Source: Oxytricha trifallax (Eukaryota > Ciliophora > Spirotrichea > Sporadotrichida > Oxytrichidae). From it: a DNA stretch of 64,000 nucleotides. The notes below the pieces were generated by a model, which saw only the letters and a list, made by a program, of their open reading frames with translations, had not been told where the DNA came from and ran no database searches. The position numbers and the translations under genes were made by a program. Shown piece after piece: positions 46,851 through 59,037 of the stretch. The stretch lies in NCBI GenBank assembly GCA_000711775.1, contig ARYC01000201.1, forward strand, positions 62,001-126,000, in the 5' to 3' direction. The stretch's first letter is position 1. Each line of letters starts with the position of its first letter.

Positions 46851-48775
46851 ATGGCACAACAGAGAGACCAAGAGAAGCAGCGCATGTTCGATATTGGCGC
46901 TGAAGAGATGTGGACCCCCTTCCTTGAGGAAGTCAATGACCTTATGATTGAAGAGAAGGCAGCTAGACATGAAAACGATGGTATTAAAACTTCAGAGATT
47001 TGCCTTAGAATTGTAAGTTCTATAATTTGATATTGAATTTGGAAGTTGATTAAAGTTGGTTGATTTTCCCCAATCTATCAATGAAACCTAAAAAATGAAA
47101 TTTCTCTTGATAATTTGAATTGTTAATCATTTTCCAATAGTTAAGACTAGCATGGGACTAGAGAGACTTGGCTCGTCTCCGTGAGTTCTTGATGATCTTA
47201 ACCAAGAGAAGAGGTCAAGGCAAAAAGCCCATTGTTGACATGGTTTAATTGCTCATCAATGAATTCTTGCCCAAGTTGCCAAACAGAGAAGAAAAATACT
47301 CCTTTTAATTCTGAAATAGATTAGGCTTATATTAAATAGGAAATCAAAATTGTTTATAAAAGTACAACATGCTTCAAACAATCAGAGACGCTTCAGATGG
47401 AAAGATGTTCTTAGAAAGAGAGTTTGCTTAAAGCATAAAGTGGCTGTGCGAGATGCTCGAGGAAGACGGCAAGGTTGATGAGGCTACCAAGATTATTCAG
47501 GAGATTCAGATATTAAGTGATAACTATCTATATAGACATCGAATATTAATCTCGATTATGCTTTGATTTTACGATTCAATATCTGTTAAGCAATAGAAAC
47601 ATATGGATCATTGTAAACTTAAGAGAAAGTTGATTTCATTCTTTACCAAATGAAACTTGTTTTGCTGAGAAGAGATTTCGTAAGATGCCAAATTCTCTCA
47701 CGTAAAATCTCCAGAAAGCATTTGAATGAGGCAGGACTCGAGAAACAAAAGGTCTAGTACCACCATTTTATGATCCAGTATAGCTATAAATATTAATCAT
47801 TATAGCAATTTAGAAGGATATAGTTGACATCCAATTTAAATAGTCAATACTACGTCCATGAGAAGATGATTCTTGACACTGCCAAGTCATATCAAACCAT
47901 CTATGACACTTACAATAAAAGCGATGCAGCTCTTAACTTAGATCCCACTGGCGAGCTTAAGGCAGTTGCTTTCCAAAACTTCATCATTTACTTGATGGTT
48001 GGTCCTTACACAAATGAGAAAGTTGATCTCCTTAACATTCATTCAAATCCAAATGCATATACAATTGCCATTTCCTCGTCAGTTTTCTAAATATTTTTAA
48101 CTAAGATTTATTGTAAATTGCTGATCAATTATACTCAAGAGAACTTGACTAGCACGAATTAATCGCTCGCTTCATGAGAAAATTCTTGAGCTATGAATTG
48201 TTGCCCTTCAACGACCAAGAAATCGAGCAGAGCTTCTCATAGTTTGAGCCATTCACCGCATCTAAGACTGAGCATGCTCAATTACACATGCAAGATTTCT
48301 TGCGTTAACTCATCCAACACAATATCAGTTTTTTTCATGTATAATATTAGTTTAAATTACCTCCCCTTATATCTATATGACCATTTAGAATTTGACAAAT
48401 TTACACTTATATAAAATAAATCTCATATCAGAGTGATTTAAAAGTACTACCAGAGAATAAAGTTGAACAGACTTGCTAATCTTGTAGGAGTCTCAACTGA
48501 CTTGGCAGAAACTGAAATTGGAGATATGGTTGTAAACAAGAGACTCGTTGCAAAGATCAACAGAATGCAAGGCATTGTCTCCTTCCAAAAGAGCAAGTTC
48601 ACTAACGATGTCTTATTGTTCTATTTCAATACTTTTCATTAGATAATATTCAGGATTTTCAACATTAAAACTAGCAATAAACGACTGGAACTACGACATC
48701 AGACACATGTTGGACAAGATTGAAAACACTTGCCACTTAATCAACAGAGAGAAAGTCGTTCACAATGTTCTATGA
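46851..48775 (+). CDS. RPN5: 26S proteasome lid subunit RPN5 (PSMD12)
   Basis: ATG 46851 (MAQQRDQEKQRMFDIGAE) to TGA 48773-48775. Conserved pieces in order: RLAWDQRDLARLREFLMILT, KRRGQGKKPIVDMVQLLI, LQTIRDASDGKMFLEREFAQ, DEATKIIQEIQ-IETYGSL, EKVDFILYQMKLVLLRRDFV, SRKISRKHLNEAGLE, LDTAKSYQTIYDTY, LKAVAFQNFIIYLMVGPYTN, LYSRELDQHELIARFMRKFL, then the PCI domain VIQKYYQRIKLNRLANLVGV, STDLAETEIGDMVVNKRLVA, MQGIVSFQKSK and LNDWNYDIRHMLDKIENTCH. RPN5 is a helical-repeat/PCI scaffold of the proteasome lid in the nucleus and cytosol. One intron and about six IESs; linear order; appears complete at about 440 aa. Confidence 0.93.
47013..47140 (+). other. RPN5 intron
   Basis: AGAATT|GTAAGTTC ... CCAATAG|TTAAGA, 128 nt; gives CLRI-LRLAWDQ. 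Confidence 0.85.
47513..47595 (+). other. RPN5 IES, pointer ATA
   Basis: ATA at 47510-47512 and 47593-47595. Deleting 83 bp gives IQEIQIETYGSL, matching the family. Confidence 0.75.
48329..48431 (+). other. RPN5 IES, pointer ATATCAG
   Basis: ATATCAG at 48322-48328 and 48425-48431. Deleting 103 bp gives QHNIRVIQKYYQR, the conserved start of the PCI domain. Confidence 0.9.
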
Positions 48776-49001
48776 GTGTTCTAAGATTAATAAATTTGTG
48801 TTAGATTATTGAAAATAAATTCTCTCTTAACCTTATATTTCTGACTTATCATACCAAAGCAAGAGAATTTTATGTTAACTGGTGTTAAATCTAAAATAAT
48901 AAAATAGATATTGAATGTTAGGATAAGCCTTAATATTGATATGTTCAAGTTCATTAGAGATTTATGTGGTCTGATAATATTTTTGCATCAGAATTATTTT
49001 T

Positions 49002-50205
49002 TCAAGAAGTGAATTGTTTAATAGTGGCAAGCATGACAAATAGCATAATCAACAGCACAAATCCAAAATCAACATAAATTGTTAAACTAGCAATCACGTA
49101 ATCATCCTTAGTCAGAGCATGAGAGTATTTATTTTGAGTTAGCATAAAAGCCTTATTTAGTAGGAATATCCCGAACATAAGCCCACCAAACATACACAAG
49201 AATATCGTAATCATGTCAGTGTAGTTAAGGAAACTTATAGAAAGCACGAACATAAAAACTATCATGAGGCACATAGCCACAGAACCACGAAGCCAATTCA
49301 CGCTTTCTGTGTAGAGAACTACTGTTATGGCAAGAACCATTCCACTCAGGCATTAAGTGAAAAGAAATACAGTCGAACCATCAGTGGTTGCTAGTAGGAA
49401 AGCTATTACCCAGCATTCTGAGATAGTAAAAAGCAGATAGCAGATATTGCATAGTGGAGGTTTTCTAACGAAATCAAGGGCTGTATGCACCATCATTAAA
49501 ACTGTCATATATAGGAATGCACTGATTGCAAAGATGAAGAAGTTTAAAAAAATAATAGTATACCACGGATTCATTTTCAATTAAGTTTGAAAACTTCATT
49601 TCATTAAAATTTATTAAATTACTTTTAAGTTTTCCTTGACAAATTGAGTGAAAGGTACATTATTATATACGAATACAATCCAAAGAGCCAGAGTTATTTG
49701 CTTTAGAGTGAAAAACGAGAACATTTTCCTTATAAAGTTCTGCAGCTCGTCTTCATCTTATTGGGATATCATTCGGTAAAATAACCGAGCACCTTGATTA
49801 GCTCCTGTTAAACTTGCTGATCCGATGCTTATTGGTCTGTAGCTAGGATCTGAAGTGTTTGAACTAAACTTCAAATATATAAATTTAAAACGAGAAGTCA
49901 TATTCTTATATAGAAATAATTTAATCGATTTTATAGGCAACATAACCAGAGTTACTGTTTCTGATTGGCATTGAAGCTGGTACACCAATAAAAAAGTAAT
50001 ATTTATTAGCTATGTCGAATGACTTAATTTTAAAAATATATTCACCAATATAGCTATTGCTTGAGTCTGACTTTTAATTACTAAAGAAATATGAGCTGTC
50101 ATTGAAGCTGCGACCATCTCCAGCTGGAGTGGATAAATCATATTGCGAATCATTGTTCTCTTCTGGGATTGGCTGCATCAGGTTTCTTTGATATTACACT
50201 ATTCT
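49002..50205 (-). CDS. Lifeguard/BI-1 (TMBIM) family membrane protein
   Basis: The most 5' part seen contains MQPIPEENNDSQYDLSTPAG (Met at 50178). It continues to PSYRPISIGSASLTGANQGA, then LQNFIRKMFSFFTLKQITL, which matches the first helix of the family (FIRKVYSILTLQL). Seven hydrophobic segments follow, e.g. TIIFLNFFIFAISAFLYMTV, FVMLFVLSISFLN-type, MFGGLMFGIFLLNKAFML and the family-typical end LTKDDYVIASLTIYVDFGFV with LLIMLF. TGA at 49002-49004. The stretch contains TAA as Gln (LFTQCLSG). Family members modulate calcium leak and cell death at ER/Golgi membranes. An 8-bp-pointer IES lies at 49991-50050. The N-terminus may extend to 50680. Confidence 0.8.
49991..50050 (-). other. IES with 8-bp pointer TATTGGTG
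   Basis: CACCAATA (plus strand) at 49983-49990 and 50043-50050; deletion of 60 bp gives SNSYI-GVPASMP in frame. Confidence 0.8.
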
Positions 50206-50289
50206 TTATTTAATAAATAGTGCTTAATTTATCCTTAATTAAAATCTTAAAATTCTTTTCTTACCGATTGACTGTCTATTCTGCTGTTA

Positions 50290-50680
50290 TTGTTAATGCT
50301 ACTGACTTGTAATTAATTTAAAACTTTCCATTACAAAAATAATTCCAATTTTATAGTTATCTCTTTATTTTATAACTCAAATGTGAACCCTTTGTGATAT
50401 TTGGCGATCTATTGGGACTTTACTGTGAGGGTGGTCGATTGACTTAAATCGAATAATTTTGCTATTATTGTGGATTATTGTTAGGATCCTAGCCAACTAT
50501 ATTTGTAGAAGCAGGTCGTTGTGACTTGCCAGTCTTTATCGTTGATAATTTTGGCTGTTTTTGCGTTCTCTTGCTGCTCTACCTCGCATCTGGTCGTTTG
50601 GAGGAGCTACTCCGTTTATCAGGAATTCGTGGAAGTCTTTGGAGTGGGTGTTCCCAAGCGTATAATCCATTTTTATTGAT
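50290..50680 (-). CDS. Pro/Ser/Gln-rich segment, probable N-terminal part of the Lifeguard gene
   Basis: A minus-strand frame with DKRSSSSKRPDARQSSKRTQ, PASTNIVGQDPNNNPQQQQN and RPPSQQSPNRSPNITKGS. Low-complexity N-termini rich in Pro/Gln/Gly are common in Lifeguard proteins. An overlapping frame opens with an ATG at 50671 (MDYTLGNTHSKDF), so frame choice is uncertain and an IES may separate a true start from this stretch. Confidence 0.4.
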
Positions 50681-51201
50681 AATTCTATAATAGAATATTT
50701 GCTGGTTATAAAAAATAAACTTGGAAATTTATTTTTAAGCTAATTTCTTTTGTTTTATTTTTTTTAAATATATTTTAATGTCTTATTAAAGAAGAATTCT
50801 TTTTTTATTATAGGATATGTAAAAATATTCTATAATTAAAGTAATTGATTTATCTCATCTTATTGCAAAATTTCATCTATATCTTATATAGATGAAAAAA
50901 CTAGCTATAAATTATTGTTATATGAACCAAACACAATTTATTTTTAAATCTTATTATTTAAGCAATAATATCTGCCTTATAATTGATTTAAATTATAAAT
51001 TTCAGAACTTTCAATATAATTATTATTTAGATGCATTTCACAGTTTTTTTCACATTTTATTGAATCTGATCTATTTCATAATCACTTCTTTATTTGTATA
51101 ATCGCATAGATAAATCCATAATAATTGATAATTAGTTTCTTATAATAAATCAAGCTTAGCTAAATATAAATTGAGTGATATATAAAGTATTAAAATTTTT
51201 A
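50681..51201. other. AT-rich spacer
   Basis: Contains a 69-codon Tyr/Asn/Phe-rich frame on the plus strand that looks random. Nothing else. Confidence 0.5.
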
Positions 51202-54200
51202 TCAATATTTAAACTTTGGTGGGTTAAGTCCACTGCCGTTGCTAGCATTGAAATCTATGTTGTTATTCTGATTGTTATAGTTACTTTGCATGCCGTGATG
51301 TCCTCCATTCATTTATTATAAATATATTTAATAGTCTTAATTGCTAAATAACGACATTATTGATTAGACATGATACCAGGACCTCTACTGCTGTTGTACA
51401 TGCTGTTGCCGAGGTCACTCACACTTAAGCTGTAGTCATGTTCCTCCATGTTATCACCGTTGCCTCCATTTGGTGATTTATACTATGATCCACTTCGCCC
51501 ATTATAATTATTTTACATACCTATAACTTTTTTTTTCTCTCAAATGATTCATTCTATTTATATAAAGTAAATAAGTAATAAATTAGACTGAGAGGGATTA
51601 AAGTGATTTGAGTTATTGTTTTACTAGGGACCTAATGTGCTTCGCATAGAAGGCTGCTGATGTTTGCTACCACTAAGCAATGGTTGTTATTGTTGCTGAT
51701 TAGATTGCTTTGTTCCGTAGGTCTAACTTAGACTGTTGTAGCCCTTATTGTTTGAATTGCTAAACCTTCATAAATAAATATATAACATGTGGCAATTGTA
51801 AACACATTCAACTGAGTTTATCGTTATTGATAGATGCACCAAGAGATTACTGTAATTTTGACTTAATTTCATGGATTTCTCTTTCAAGTTCTTCGTAAGC
51901 TTTCTCTAAGTTTGGCTGTGTTCCCAATCTATTGGTGGTTTTAACTGTATCCATTATACATTAATTGATTAATAGTTCTTACATAATCACCTTTTTTAAT
52001 TGAAACATTTTCATTTTTCAATGATTGGTGATGACTTTGTGAACTCAAAATTCTAGGTTAGCTCACTGCCATTCATATTCTAGCTGCCTTGAGTTTGATA
52101 ACCTGCCCCTTAATTGCTCTTATTAGTAAGTGTCATGTTTTCAAGTCTATCTCTTTGCCTCTTGAGGACCTCCTCCAACTTGTTAATTGTATCCTCCTGG
52201 TTGTTGGTGTTATTACTGTTGGAATTAGGATTTGGGGCTGAACTGCCAGTATTGCCCAGGTTGTTCTTTATCTTCTCTATTTTGTTTTGGAGTTCTTGGT
52301 CAAGCACCTCGTCATCGTCACTCTCATCTTCTTCTTCACTCTCTTCATCTTCCTCATCGTCATAGTCGTCTTCATCTTCTGAATCTGGGGATCTACCACC
52401 TCTCTTATCATCAGCATGTCTCTTGCTTGATGATGAGTTTTTACTTCTCTTGTTTTGCTTATTACTGCTGGTTGGATTGAAATCACTATCAATTAATGCA
52501 TTGTCATCACTGCCACCAGACTTAACAAGGTTGTTATTGTTGATATATGGGTTTTAGTTATGTTTATCATCGTTAAATCTCACACTTTTATAGGGAGAAG
52601 TTGTACCTTAAATGGTCTTCTTTGAGTCTTATGTTTGGAGGGGTAAATCTTTTCTGCATTTAAAAGCAAAATTTGTGCATAAAATTTACTATAAACTCAT
52701 TGAAAGTGATTGTTCATCCATAAGTGGGTATTTATCAACATATTTTGAGTTAATTGTATCTCCTCCTTAATTAAACATATTCAAACCTCTTGGCTACATC
52801 TGAACTCCCATCAAGTGATCTTCCTAATCATATAGTGAAGAATTATATATCTTTACATAAAAATACTTGAAAATTGGTATTTAGTAGATTATATTAAATC
52901 ATATTGATCTGGTGAACTTTAATAGTCGAAGTTCTTTAAGCCGCTGTCCTTACCAATTGGTGATTACTCTTCTTCACCATCATCCCTCATTCTAATTGAT
53001 AGAATAGGTCTTAACATAGTAAATATACTAATTAAGCAATTAATTTTGTCGTCCTTTATTCATATATATTTTAAATGAGGTCTCTTCTCGGATGGATTAG
53101 TATTCAAGTTATTATCAGATTTAATGTCAGAGCCAACATCATTATATTAATCTTCAATTCTTGGACCCATTGACATCTATGAATCCTTGCCTGGTGACTA
53201 CATATAATCATCAGGGTTTTGGTACTAATAATCCTTGTCAAAGGGGTTTTGGGGAAGATTACTTTATTAATTAACTCCATTTTAAGCTCTTCTGTCCCTC
53301 AATGGAATTTATCTTTGAGTGCCACCTGGACTTAATTCCGAAATTTTCTAGTTTTGGAGCTGGTCCTATAGAGACTTTTGGGATGCGTAATTTTCTAAGT
53401 CTCTCTCTTTTTATGGTGAAATTAGCTTAAAAATTAAAATAACCGAACAAAAACGAAATGAAAAGAACCTTAAACTTTACAATTTTAATCAATTTGATTT
53501 TTGAAATTTTACCAAAAAATATTGCTAAGAAAGTTTCTCCTCAATATAAAAAATTATTAAGCAATACTTAAAATCAATATCATTAAGAATATCAACATTA
53601 GGTTAATAGAGCATGTTTTCATTTTATTAGAAAACATTGCCACCATTAAAATTCTCCTTGCCAGTCATAGGTAAAACCCCGTTAGTCAATTAAGAATGAA
53701 GATTGGGGATTAAGAATAATGAAATTAAGAATTAATTATAATTGGCGTAAATTATTAAAGTTTTGGCTAATTATTAAAACCATTGGCTCGATTAATTGTC
53801 TCTATAAAATAAACCAATCAGGGGGCGTAAATTTGTTTTTAGCCTAATTATATTTAATTTCAGCCAATTATAATTAATTCTTAATTTCATTATTCTTAAT
53901 CTCTAATCTTCATTCTTAATTGACTAACGGGGTTTTATCATTCTTTCATCCAAAGTATAAACAAAGGGTTGATATGGTTACATGCTTAAATTTTTAATAG
54001 CATTTAAATCAGTATTAAGATTCAATGTTAGTGGCTCTTTTGAATAAAATCCATTCTATACAAGTGTAGTATTTTTCATGGTTTATTCACTAACCAGTGG
54101 TGGAAAATTAACTTGCATTGGGGGATTGTAAGTTGGATGCAAAGTTTAATTATGAAAAGACAAAGGGTGGTCAAAGTCTGTTCTATAGATGAAATCTTTC

Positions 54201-54880
54201 AAATAAGCGTTTGCCTAAGTTGAAGGCTGATAGTCTTTCTAAAGCTTATAAATCTCAGAGTAAGGGTCTGAAGTTTTATTATCTTAGCTCTGTTTGCCAA
54301 AGAAACTAGGGTTGAGATTCATAATTGGGTCTTTGCCTTAATTATTCATCATTTGCATTGTTTTTAAGCCATCAACTTAGTAAGTTGGGTGTGATCCACC
54401 AAAGAATGATTTGATTTCATACTTTTCATTCACTCTAGGAACTTCCACTAGATTTGAAGGCATCTTACTGACTTTAATTGAAGCATTATCATCGTAATAT
54501 TAGTTTAGCATGTTGTTAGTGAAAACTGGCTGTCCATCAACATTTGTGTTACCAATATCTCTAAACAAAGCTGCTTGCTATCTCCTAGATTATTAAGCAG
54601 TATGATTTAATTAATCTGCAAGTTCAGGCCTGGTCTTGATTTACTAAAACTCAGAGGCGCGAGTATGATCCGAGATATTTTTGCCATTAAAAACATTGTT
54701 GTTTTGTGTGTTTCTTTCATACTTTCCAGCTAAAGTTTTCAAATGATCATTTGATGGGTTAACCATGGTGTCGTTTGCTATCTTTGCTGTTTTTGGACAA
54801 TTTTTCAAATGAGTGTTGCCTGGCAATCTTTACTATGAGGACTTAGTTAGGGAAGTCTTTGAGGGTTGTGACCACTTCAT
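51202..54880 (-). CDS. Large Asn/Gln/Ser-rich protein with acidic coiled coil, unknown
   Basis: ATG 54880 (MKWSQPSKTSLTKSSQQRLP) to TGA 51202-51204 (SGLNPPKFKY). The first segment reads without TGA for about 310 codons to 53938, with many TAA/TAG Gln. Notable parts: NDHLKTLAGKYERNTQNNN, KVSKMPSNLVEVPRVNEKYE, GGSHPTQVDGLKTM, then, after a MITE, PMTGKENFNGGNVFQQNENM. Downstream segments include PFDKDYQYQNPDDYMQSPGK, RRSPD-type acidic EDEDDYDDEEDEESEEEDES followed by a coiled coil DQELQNKIEKIKNNLGN, a second coiled coil LEKAYEELEREIHEIKSKLQ and a poly-Gln patch. Roughly 900-1000 aa. It looks intrinsically disordered with scaffolding helices. No known domain. At least eight segments, linear order. 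Confidence 0.6.
53674..53937. mobile_element. 264-bp MITE with 72-bp inverted repeats, acting as an IES
   Basis: Terminal inverted repeats begin AAAACCCCGTTAGTCAATTA and are matched for about 72 bp at both ends, with three mismatches. TA flanks each end (53672-53673 and 53936-53937). It interrupts the coding frame; deleting one TA copy plus the element gives DERMI-PMTGKENF in frame. The telomere-like AAAACCCC end recalls TBEs, but the rest of the repeat does not match. Confidence 0.85.
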
Positions 54881-55097
54881 ATTTAAATTTCTAATTTGTT
54901 TGTTAAGTTTCATATAATATTAATCTAAAGGTAAAGATAAAAGCTAGTTTATAGGATCTTTACTTTAGATTTGTAAATTAAGTTAAAAGAAAAATTAATT
55001 TAATGAGTGCAAATGATTCAATCAACCTGGTTTTAGGTAAGCTGATTATAACTAAGCTTATGTTTAATTGAAGTTTAAAAGCTGCTTTTCTTCACAT

Positions 55098-58000
55098 TCA
55101 AACATATGAAACTTTAGAATAATCAACTTACGAGTATTTTGTTAATTTTGAGACTTATTCGTTTTGTTGAATGTCGGGAAAGTCTTCCTGCTTGGAGAAA
55201 AGCTCATTGAACTTCTTTCCAACCTTCTTAGCTATTGGATTAGCTTCCTTCTTTTCAACTGGGTTGCCGTATTGATCTTCCCATAGTCCTTCATCTTGAC
55301 CTTCGTCGTCATAATTTTGCTGGGCTCTGCGACCACCTGCTGCTTATCTAGGACCTCTGTTATCTCTTCCACCTTCATTGTCATTTCTGTAGCCACCACG
55401 ACCACCTCTGCCACCGCGGTCTCCACCACGACCGCCTCTTCCTCCGCGATCACCACCACGGCCACCTCTGCCGCCTCTTCTATCACCGCCATAATTATCT
55501 CTGCCTCCTCTTGTGCCTGCTGGTCTTTCTTCATCTTCATATTCGGGAACAAAGTTAGCTTCAAAAGTATCAACATCCATACCCTCGTCATCATACTGAT
55601 TACTGTTAAACTTCTGCTTCTTTACCTTGCCGATTTGCTCTACAAGTCTCATCTTTTCCTTGAGGTTAGCTCTATACTCAGCATCTTGCCCATCTTGATC
55701 ATTCTCTTACTCGATTAAACTTTCCTTCTTTTCTTCTTCATCAGGCTTTACTTTTTCACCTCTGTTACGTCTTTGTTCACCAAGGAACTTATTCTTGTTT
55801 TCATCTCTCTCAATATCACCTCTTTCAAGGAAGGCTTGCTTCATAACCTTCAATTCCTTGATGGTTTTCTCTAAGTCTGACTTCTTCATTGGTGCTGAAA
55901 TCTTGATTTGAGAGAACTTTTGGATGATTAGGAAGTCAAGGTTAAGTTAATCAGTCTCCTCTTATTCTGGTTTTCCGCCGCCTACTTTCTTGACTGCTCC
56001 TCCTTTTTATTGTTGTTCTTTTTGAATTGCAAACATAAACTTTAGTGTTTGCTATAGTCGCATTTAATGATAATCAAGTGTAATGTTTATCTTTTTGCTG
56101 TCTCTCTTCTTTAGTCTCAGCTCTCTAGAGTTTACCCTTTTATAGTGCTTCTTAAATGGCCTTTCTTCTAAGCTCATCAGCAATTTCTTGTTTCTCAAAA
56201 TCAGTCAGTGGTTAATGAGGACCGCTTCCAGTGAAAGTCATACCCATATTTTTTTGGCAGTACTTAACCAGGTAATCACATAACTCGATTTCACTTAGAT
56301 ATGGATGGATGTCCAGTTTGTTAAGCATATGCTCCTCCCACTTCTTTTGCTTATCTTCTTCTGACTTTCTTCTCTCCTCCTCTCTTTTCTTCATGTTCTC
56401 TTCTTTGCGGATCTGATCTTCGATCCTCTTCTTTCTCTCTTCTTATCTTGCAACCTTCTCCTCTTCCCACTGCTTCTTTTACTCCTCACGCTCTGTGACT
56501 CTGCTCTTTATTTGTATAATCCACTCGATCTCCCTGATAATAACTTGTTGTTTCTCATATTCGATCAGCTTCTTGTAGTACTCTTCTCTTTGGCTCTCCT
56601 TTTTCTTTCTGAGCTCTAGGATTTCGCCTCTCAATGCGTTTCTTTGCAAGTTGATTTTGTCGAGATCTTTCTAGATTTACTCTTTATTTACCTGCTTATT
56701 ATCTTGGCCCTTCTTGAGCTTATCAATTTCGGTTTTTAAACCTTTGCAAGTTGCTTTTAGTTCTGTTAAACCAAGGCCAGTTTGGAACTTGAGTTGCTTC
56801 TTTTCTCTAATATATAAATATTTTAACTCTAATGACAGTGAAGAGAGCATTAATCTCTTCAATAAATGGCTTGGAGTCCTTAATTTTTTGAATTTCACGG
56901 ATCAATTCTTTTTCACGCTTTGCATCGGTGGTTGTGGTTTAAATGGTTTTCTCAATTTCCCTATAAGTAAGCTATTAAATACTGTAAACTAAAAAGAGTG
57001 GAATCACAAAATAAATCTCAATAAAACTTACTAAACGCCTTTTTGAAGGGTGTCCAATTTGTTAAATTTGGGATGTAAATTCTTCTCTAATTTTGTTTTC
57101 TTTTCTTCCAAGTCACCTATTTCTTTGTTAATACCATTAACAATATCGTAGATTTTAAAAGAATTACTAGTGAATTAAAGTCATTTATAATAGAGCATAT
57201 AATTTATAAGCAATTTTATTTAAGATTCTCTTTTTCTCGTCGGAATGAGTTTTCATATCAATGAATAGTTATCTTAGCTCTTTAGACATGATGCCTTTGC
57301 CTGACTGATCATCCTTTAGATTTTGTACTTTCTCGCTGAACTTCTCGCTCAACTCTCTTATCTTATCATTTACCAAAAAAATGACTTATAATTTGCACTC
57401 TCTCTAATCGAAATGAGAGGATCTTATAAGTAAATATAATGTAAATTTATTAGTGAATAATTCAGAGCGTCAATCTTTTCATCGACTTCAACTTGACCCT
57501 TGTGATATACTGTCTCATCAGGCATCTCGATAATATCTTTGGGCATGGCTGGCACTTCAGTTTCTAATGTCACGAATATTCTAGGTCTGGGCTTTCTCCA
57601 GTCTCCATACATGTAGTCTTGGTAAAATAAAGCAATAAAATTGTAAATTTTGTTGGTAGGCGCTTAGAGGCTTCTTTTCTTTGGGTTCTTTTTCCTCCCC
57701 TCCTCTATAGTTACTACGGGCTCTTCCCCCTTCTTTTTGATTTTATGCGGATCTTTTATTAGTATTTCTACGTTTATTATTGACTTATTTATCTTCACCA
57801 CCTTCAGTATTTAACAAGCGTAATGAAATTGAAAAAATCTATTGAATTTATAAATTTATAGTTTTTAAAAGTTAAAGTAACCTGTATATAAGATATTTAC
57901 CCCTTGATATTTTTCCATAAAAATGAGATAATCTGTAATTAAGATAAGCCATTTAGCATATTATCATGTTTTGCAGAGAAAAAAAAATGACTAAGCAAAA

Positions 58001-59037
58001 ATTGCTCTTTCTTTGATAATTTTAAACTTCAAAACCTAATTAGTTATGAGATAAAAAATCAAACTTTCAAAGCAATATTTAGTTTAGTAATATAATAAGT
58101 TTTTTATGTAATAATATGCCAACATATTTTAGTTTTTGACTTTTTCGTAAATGTAATATTATATTTTTATTCAAATTATACTTTAGCAATAGCATCTTTC
58201 TCTACCTTCTCCTCTTCCTCTTCTTTTCTGTTGGGGTCCTTGACTCTATATTAAGGTTTTGACTACAGTTATTTTGGCTTTTGTGCTTATTTTTTACCCT
58301 GCTTCTTGGAATCTTCCTAGTCTCCATCTACATCTTAATTCAAATCATTGTCATCTCCCTCTTCTTTTGGAGCGCCCTTTGGTCTATACACCATTTTCAT
58401 TTGAGTTTTTGGGGCACTTTCTCTCTGCTTTTTCTCCTATGTTTCCTTAACTTCGTCGCCTTCTACTATCTTAGGGGCAGAACCCTTCACCACGTACTAT
58501 TGCTTGGATTGGGGTTTTGGTGCGTTTTTCTCTTGTTTCTTTGATTTGCTACGAACTTGCTTAGAATCCTAATTCACAAAACTAGTAAAAACATAACTAT
58601 TCAGTCAAAGATTCTAGAAATTTATGTCTAGAAAATTCATGATTTAAATCCTTAGCCTCTACTTCAAGTTCTTATTCTTGAACTGCAGGAGCATTTGGAT
58701 CCTTCTTTTTATACACCAGCTGCTATTGACCGTTTTGTCTGCCTCCTTGCTTTGGATTGGTGTTTTTCTTCTTTGGTGGTTAGTCTGATCTATTATTAGC
58801 CTGATTCTCTTCCACAACAACTTTCTCCACTTCATCAGCGGCATCAGCAACCTCTACTACTTGCTCCTATTGTGGAACTTTCTTCTCTTCTTCCTCATAT
58901 TCAAAGTGCTACTCTTGATGCTTGACTGGAGTGGTTGCGAGTTCCTCCTCCTCTTCTTCTTGGTGCTCATCATCGATTTGAGGGAGGTTTTGTTCCTTTT
59001 CCTCCAGGTTAGTTTGAGTATCGTCCTTAGTTGACAT
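55098..59037 (-). CDS. Bfr1-like coiled-coil protein with C-terminal RGG box
   Basis: ATG 59037 (MSTKDDTQTNLEEKEQN). The N-terminal third is Glu/Lys/Gln rich, with repeated VYKKKDPNAP-, MVYRPKGAPKEEG- and YRVKDPNRKEEEE-like units. The core reads DWRKPRPRIFVTLETEVPAM, VDEKIDALN, DKIRELSEKFSEKVQNLKDD, LHPKFNKLDTLQKGVQ, EIEKTIQTTTTDAKREKELI, REIQKIKDSKPFIEE and the charged helix ending DIHPYLSEIELCDYLVKYCQ. The helical pattern (HPK/KY..., TTT...EK.LI.EI..LK.SKP) is that of Bfr1/'nuclear segregation' RNA-binding proteins on polysomes. The C-terminus has SDLEKTIKELKVMKQAFLER, an acidic hinge, about ten RGG/RGGRGG units and KFNELFSKQEDFPDIQQNE. TGA at 55098 or, if GTAAGT at about 55130 is a donor, further on. 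Many IESs. Confidence 0.65.

Noticed and set aside
50485-50680. ATG-initiated frame MDYTLGNTHSKDF
   Set aside because: It overlaps a more protein-like Pro/Ser/Gln frame and ends without matching the Lifeguard segments; kept only as a caveat.
50892-51101. 69-codon Tyr/Asn/Phe-rich frame
   Set aside because: Composition typical of chance frames in AT-rich spacer.
52114-52480. Leu/Ser-rich plus-strand frames that look like membrane proteins
   Set aside because: Antisense of the Asp/Glu-rich stretch of the Asn/Gln/Ser-rich gene.
55296-55718. Thr/Ser/Ala-rich plus-strand frame
   Set aside because: Antisense shadow of the RGG box and acidic region of the Bfr1-like gene.
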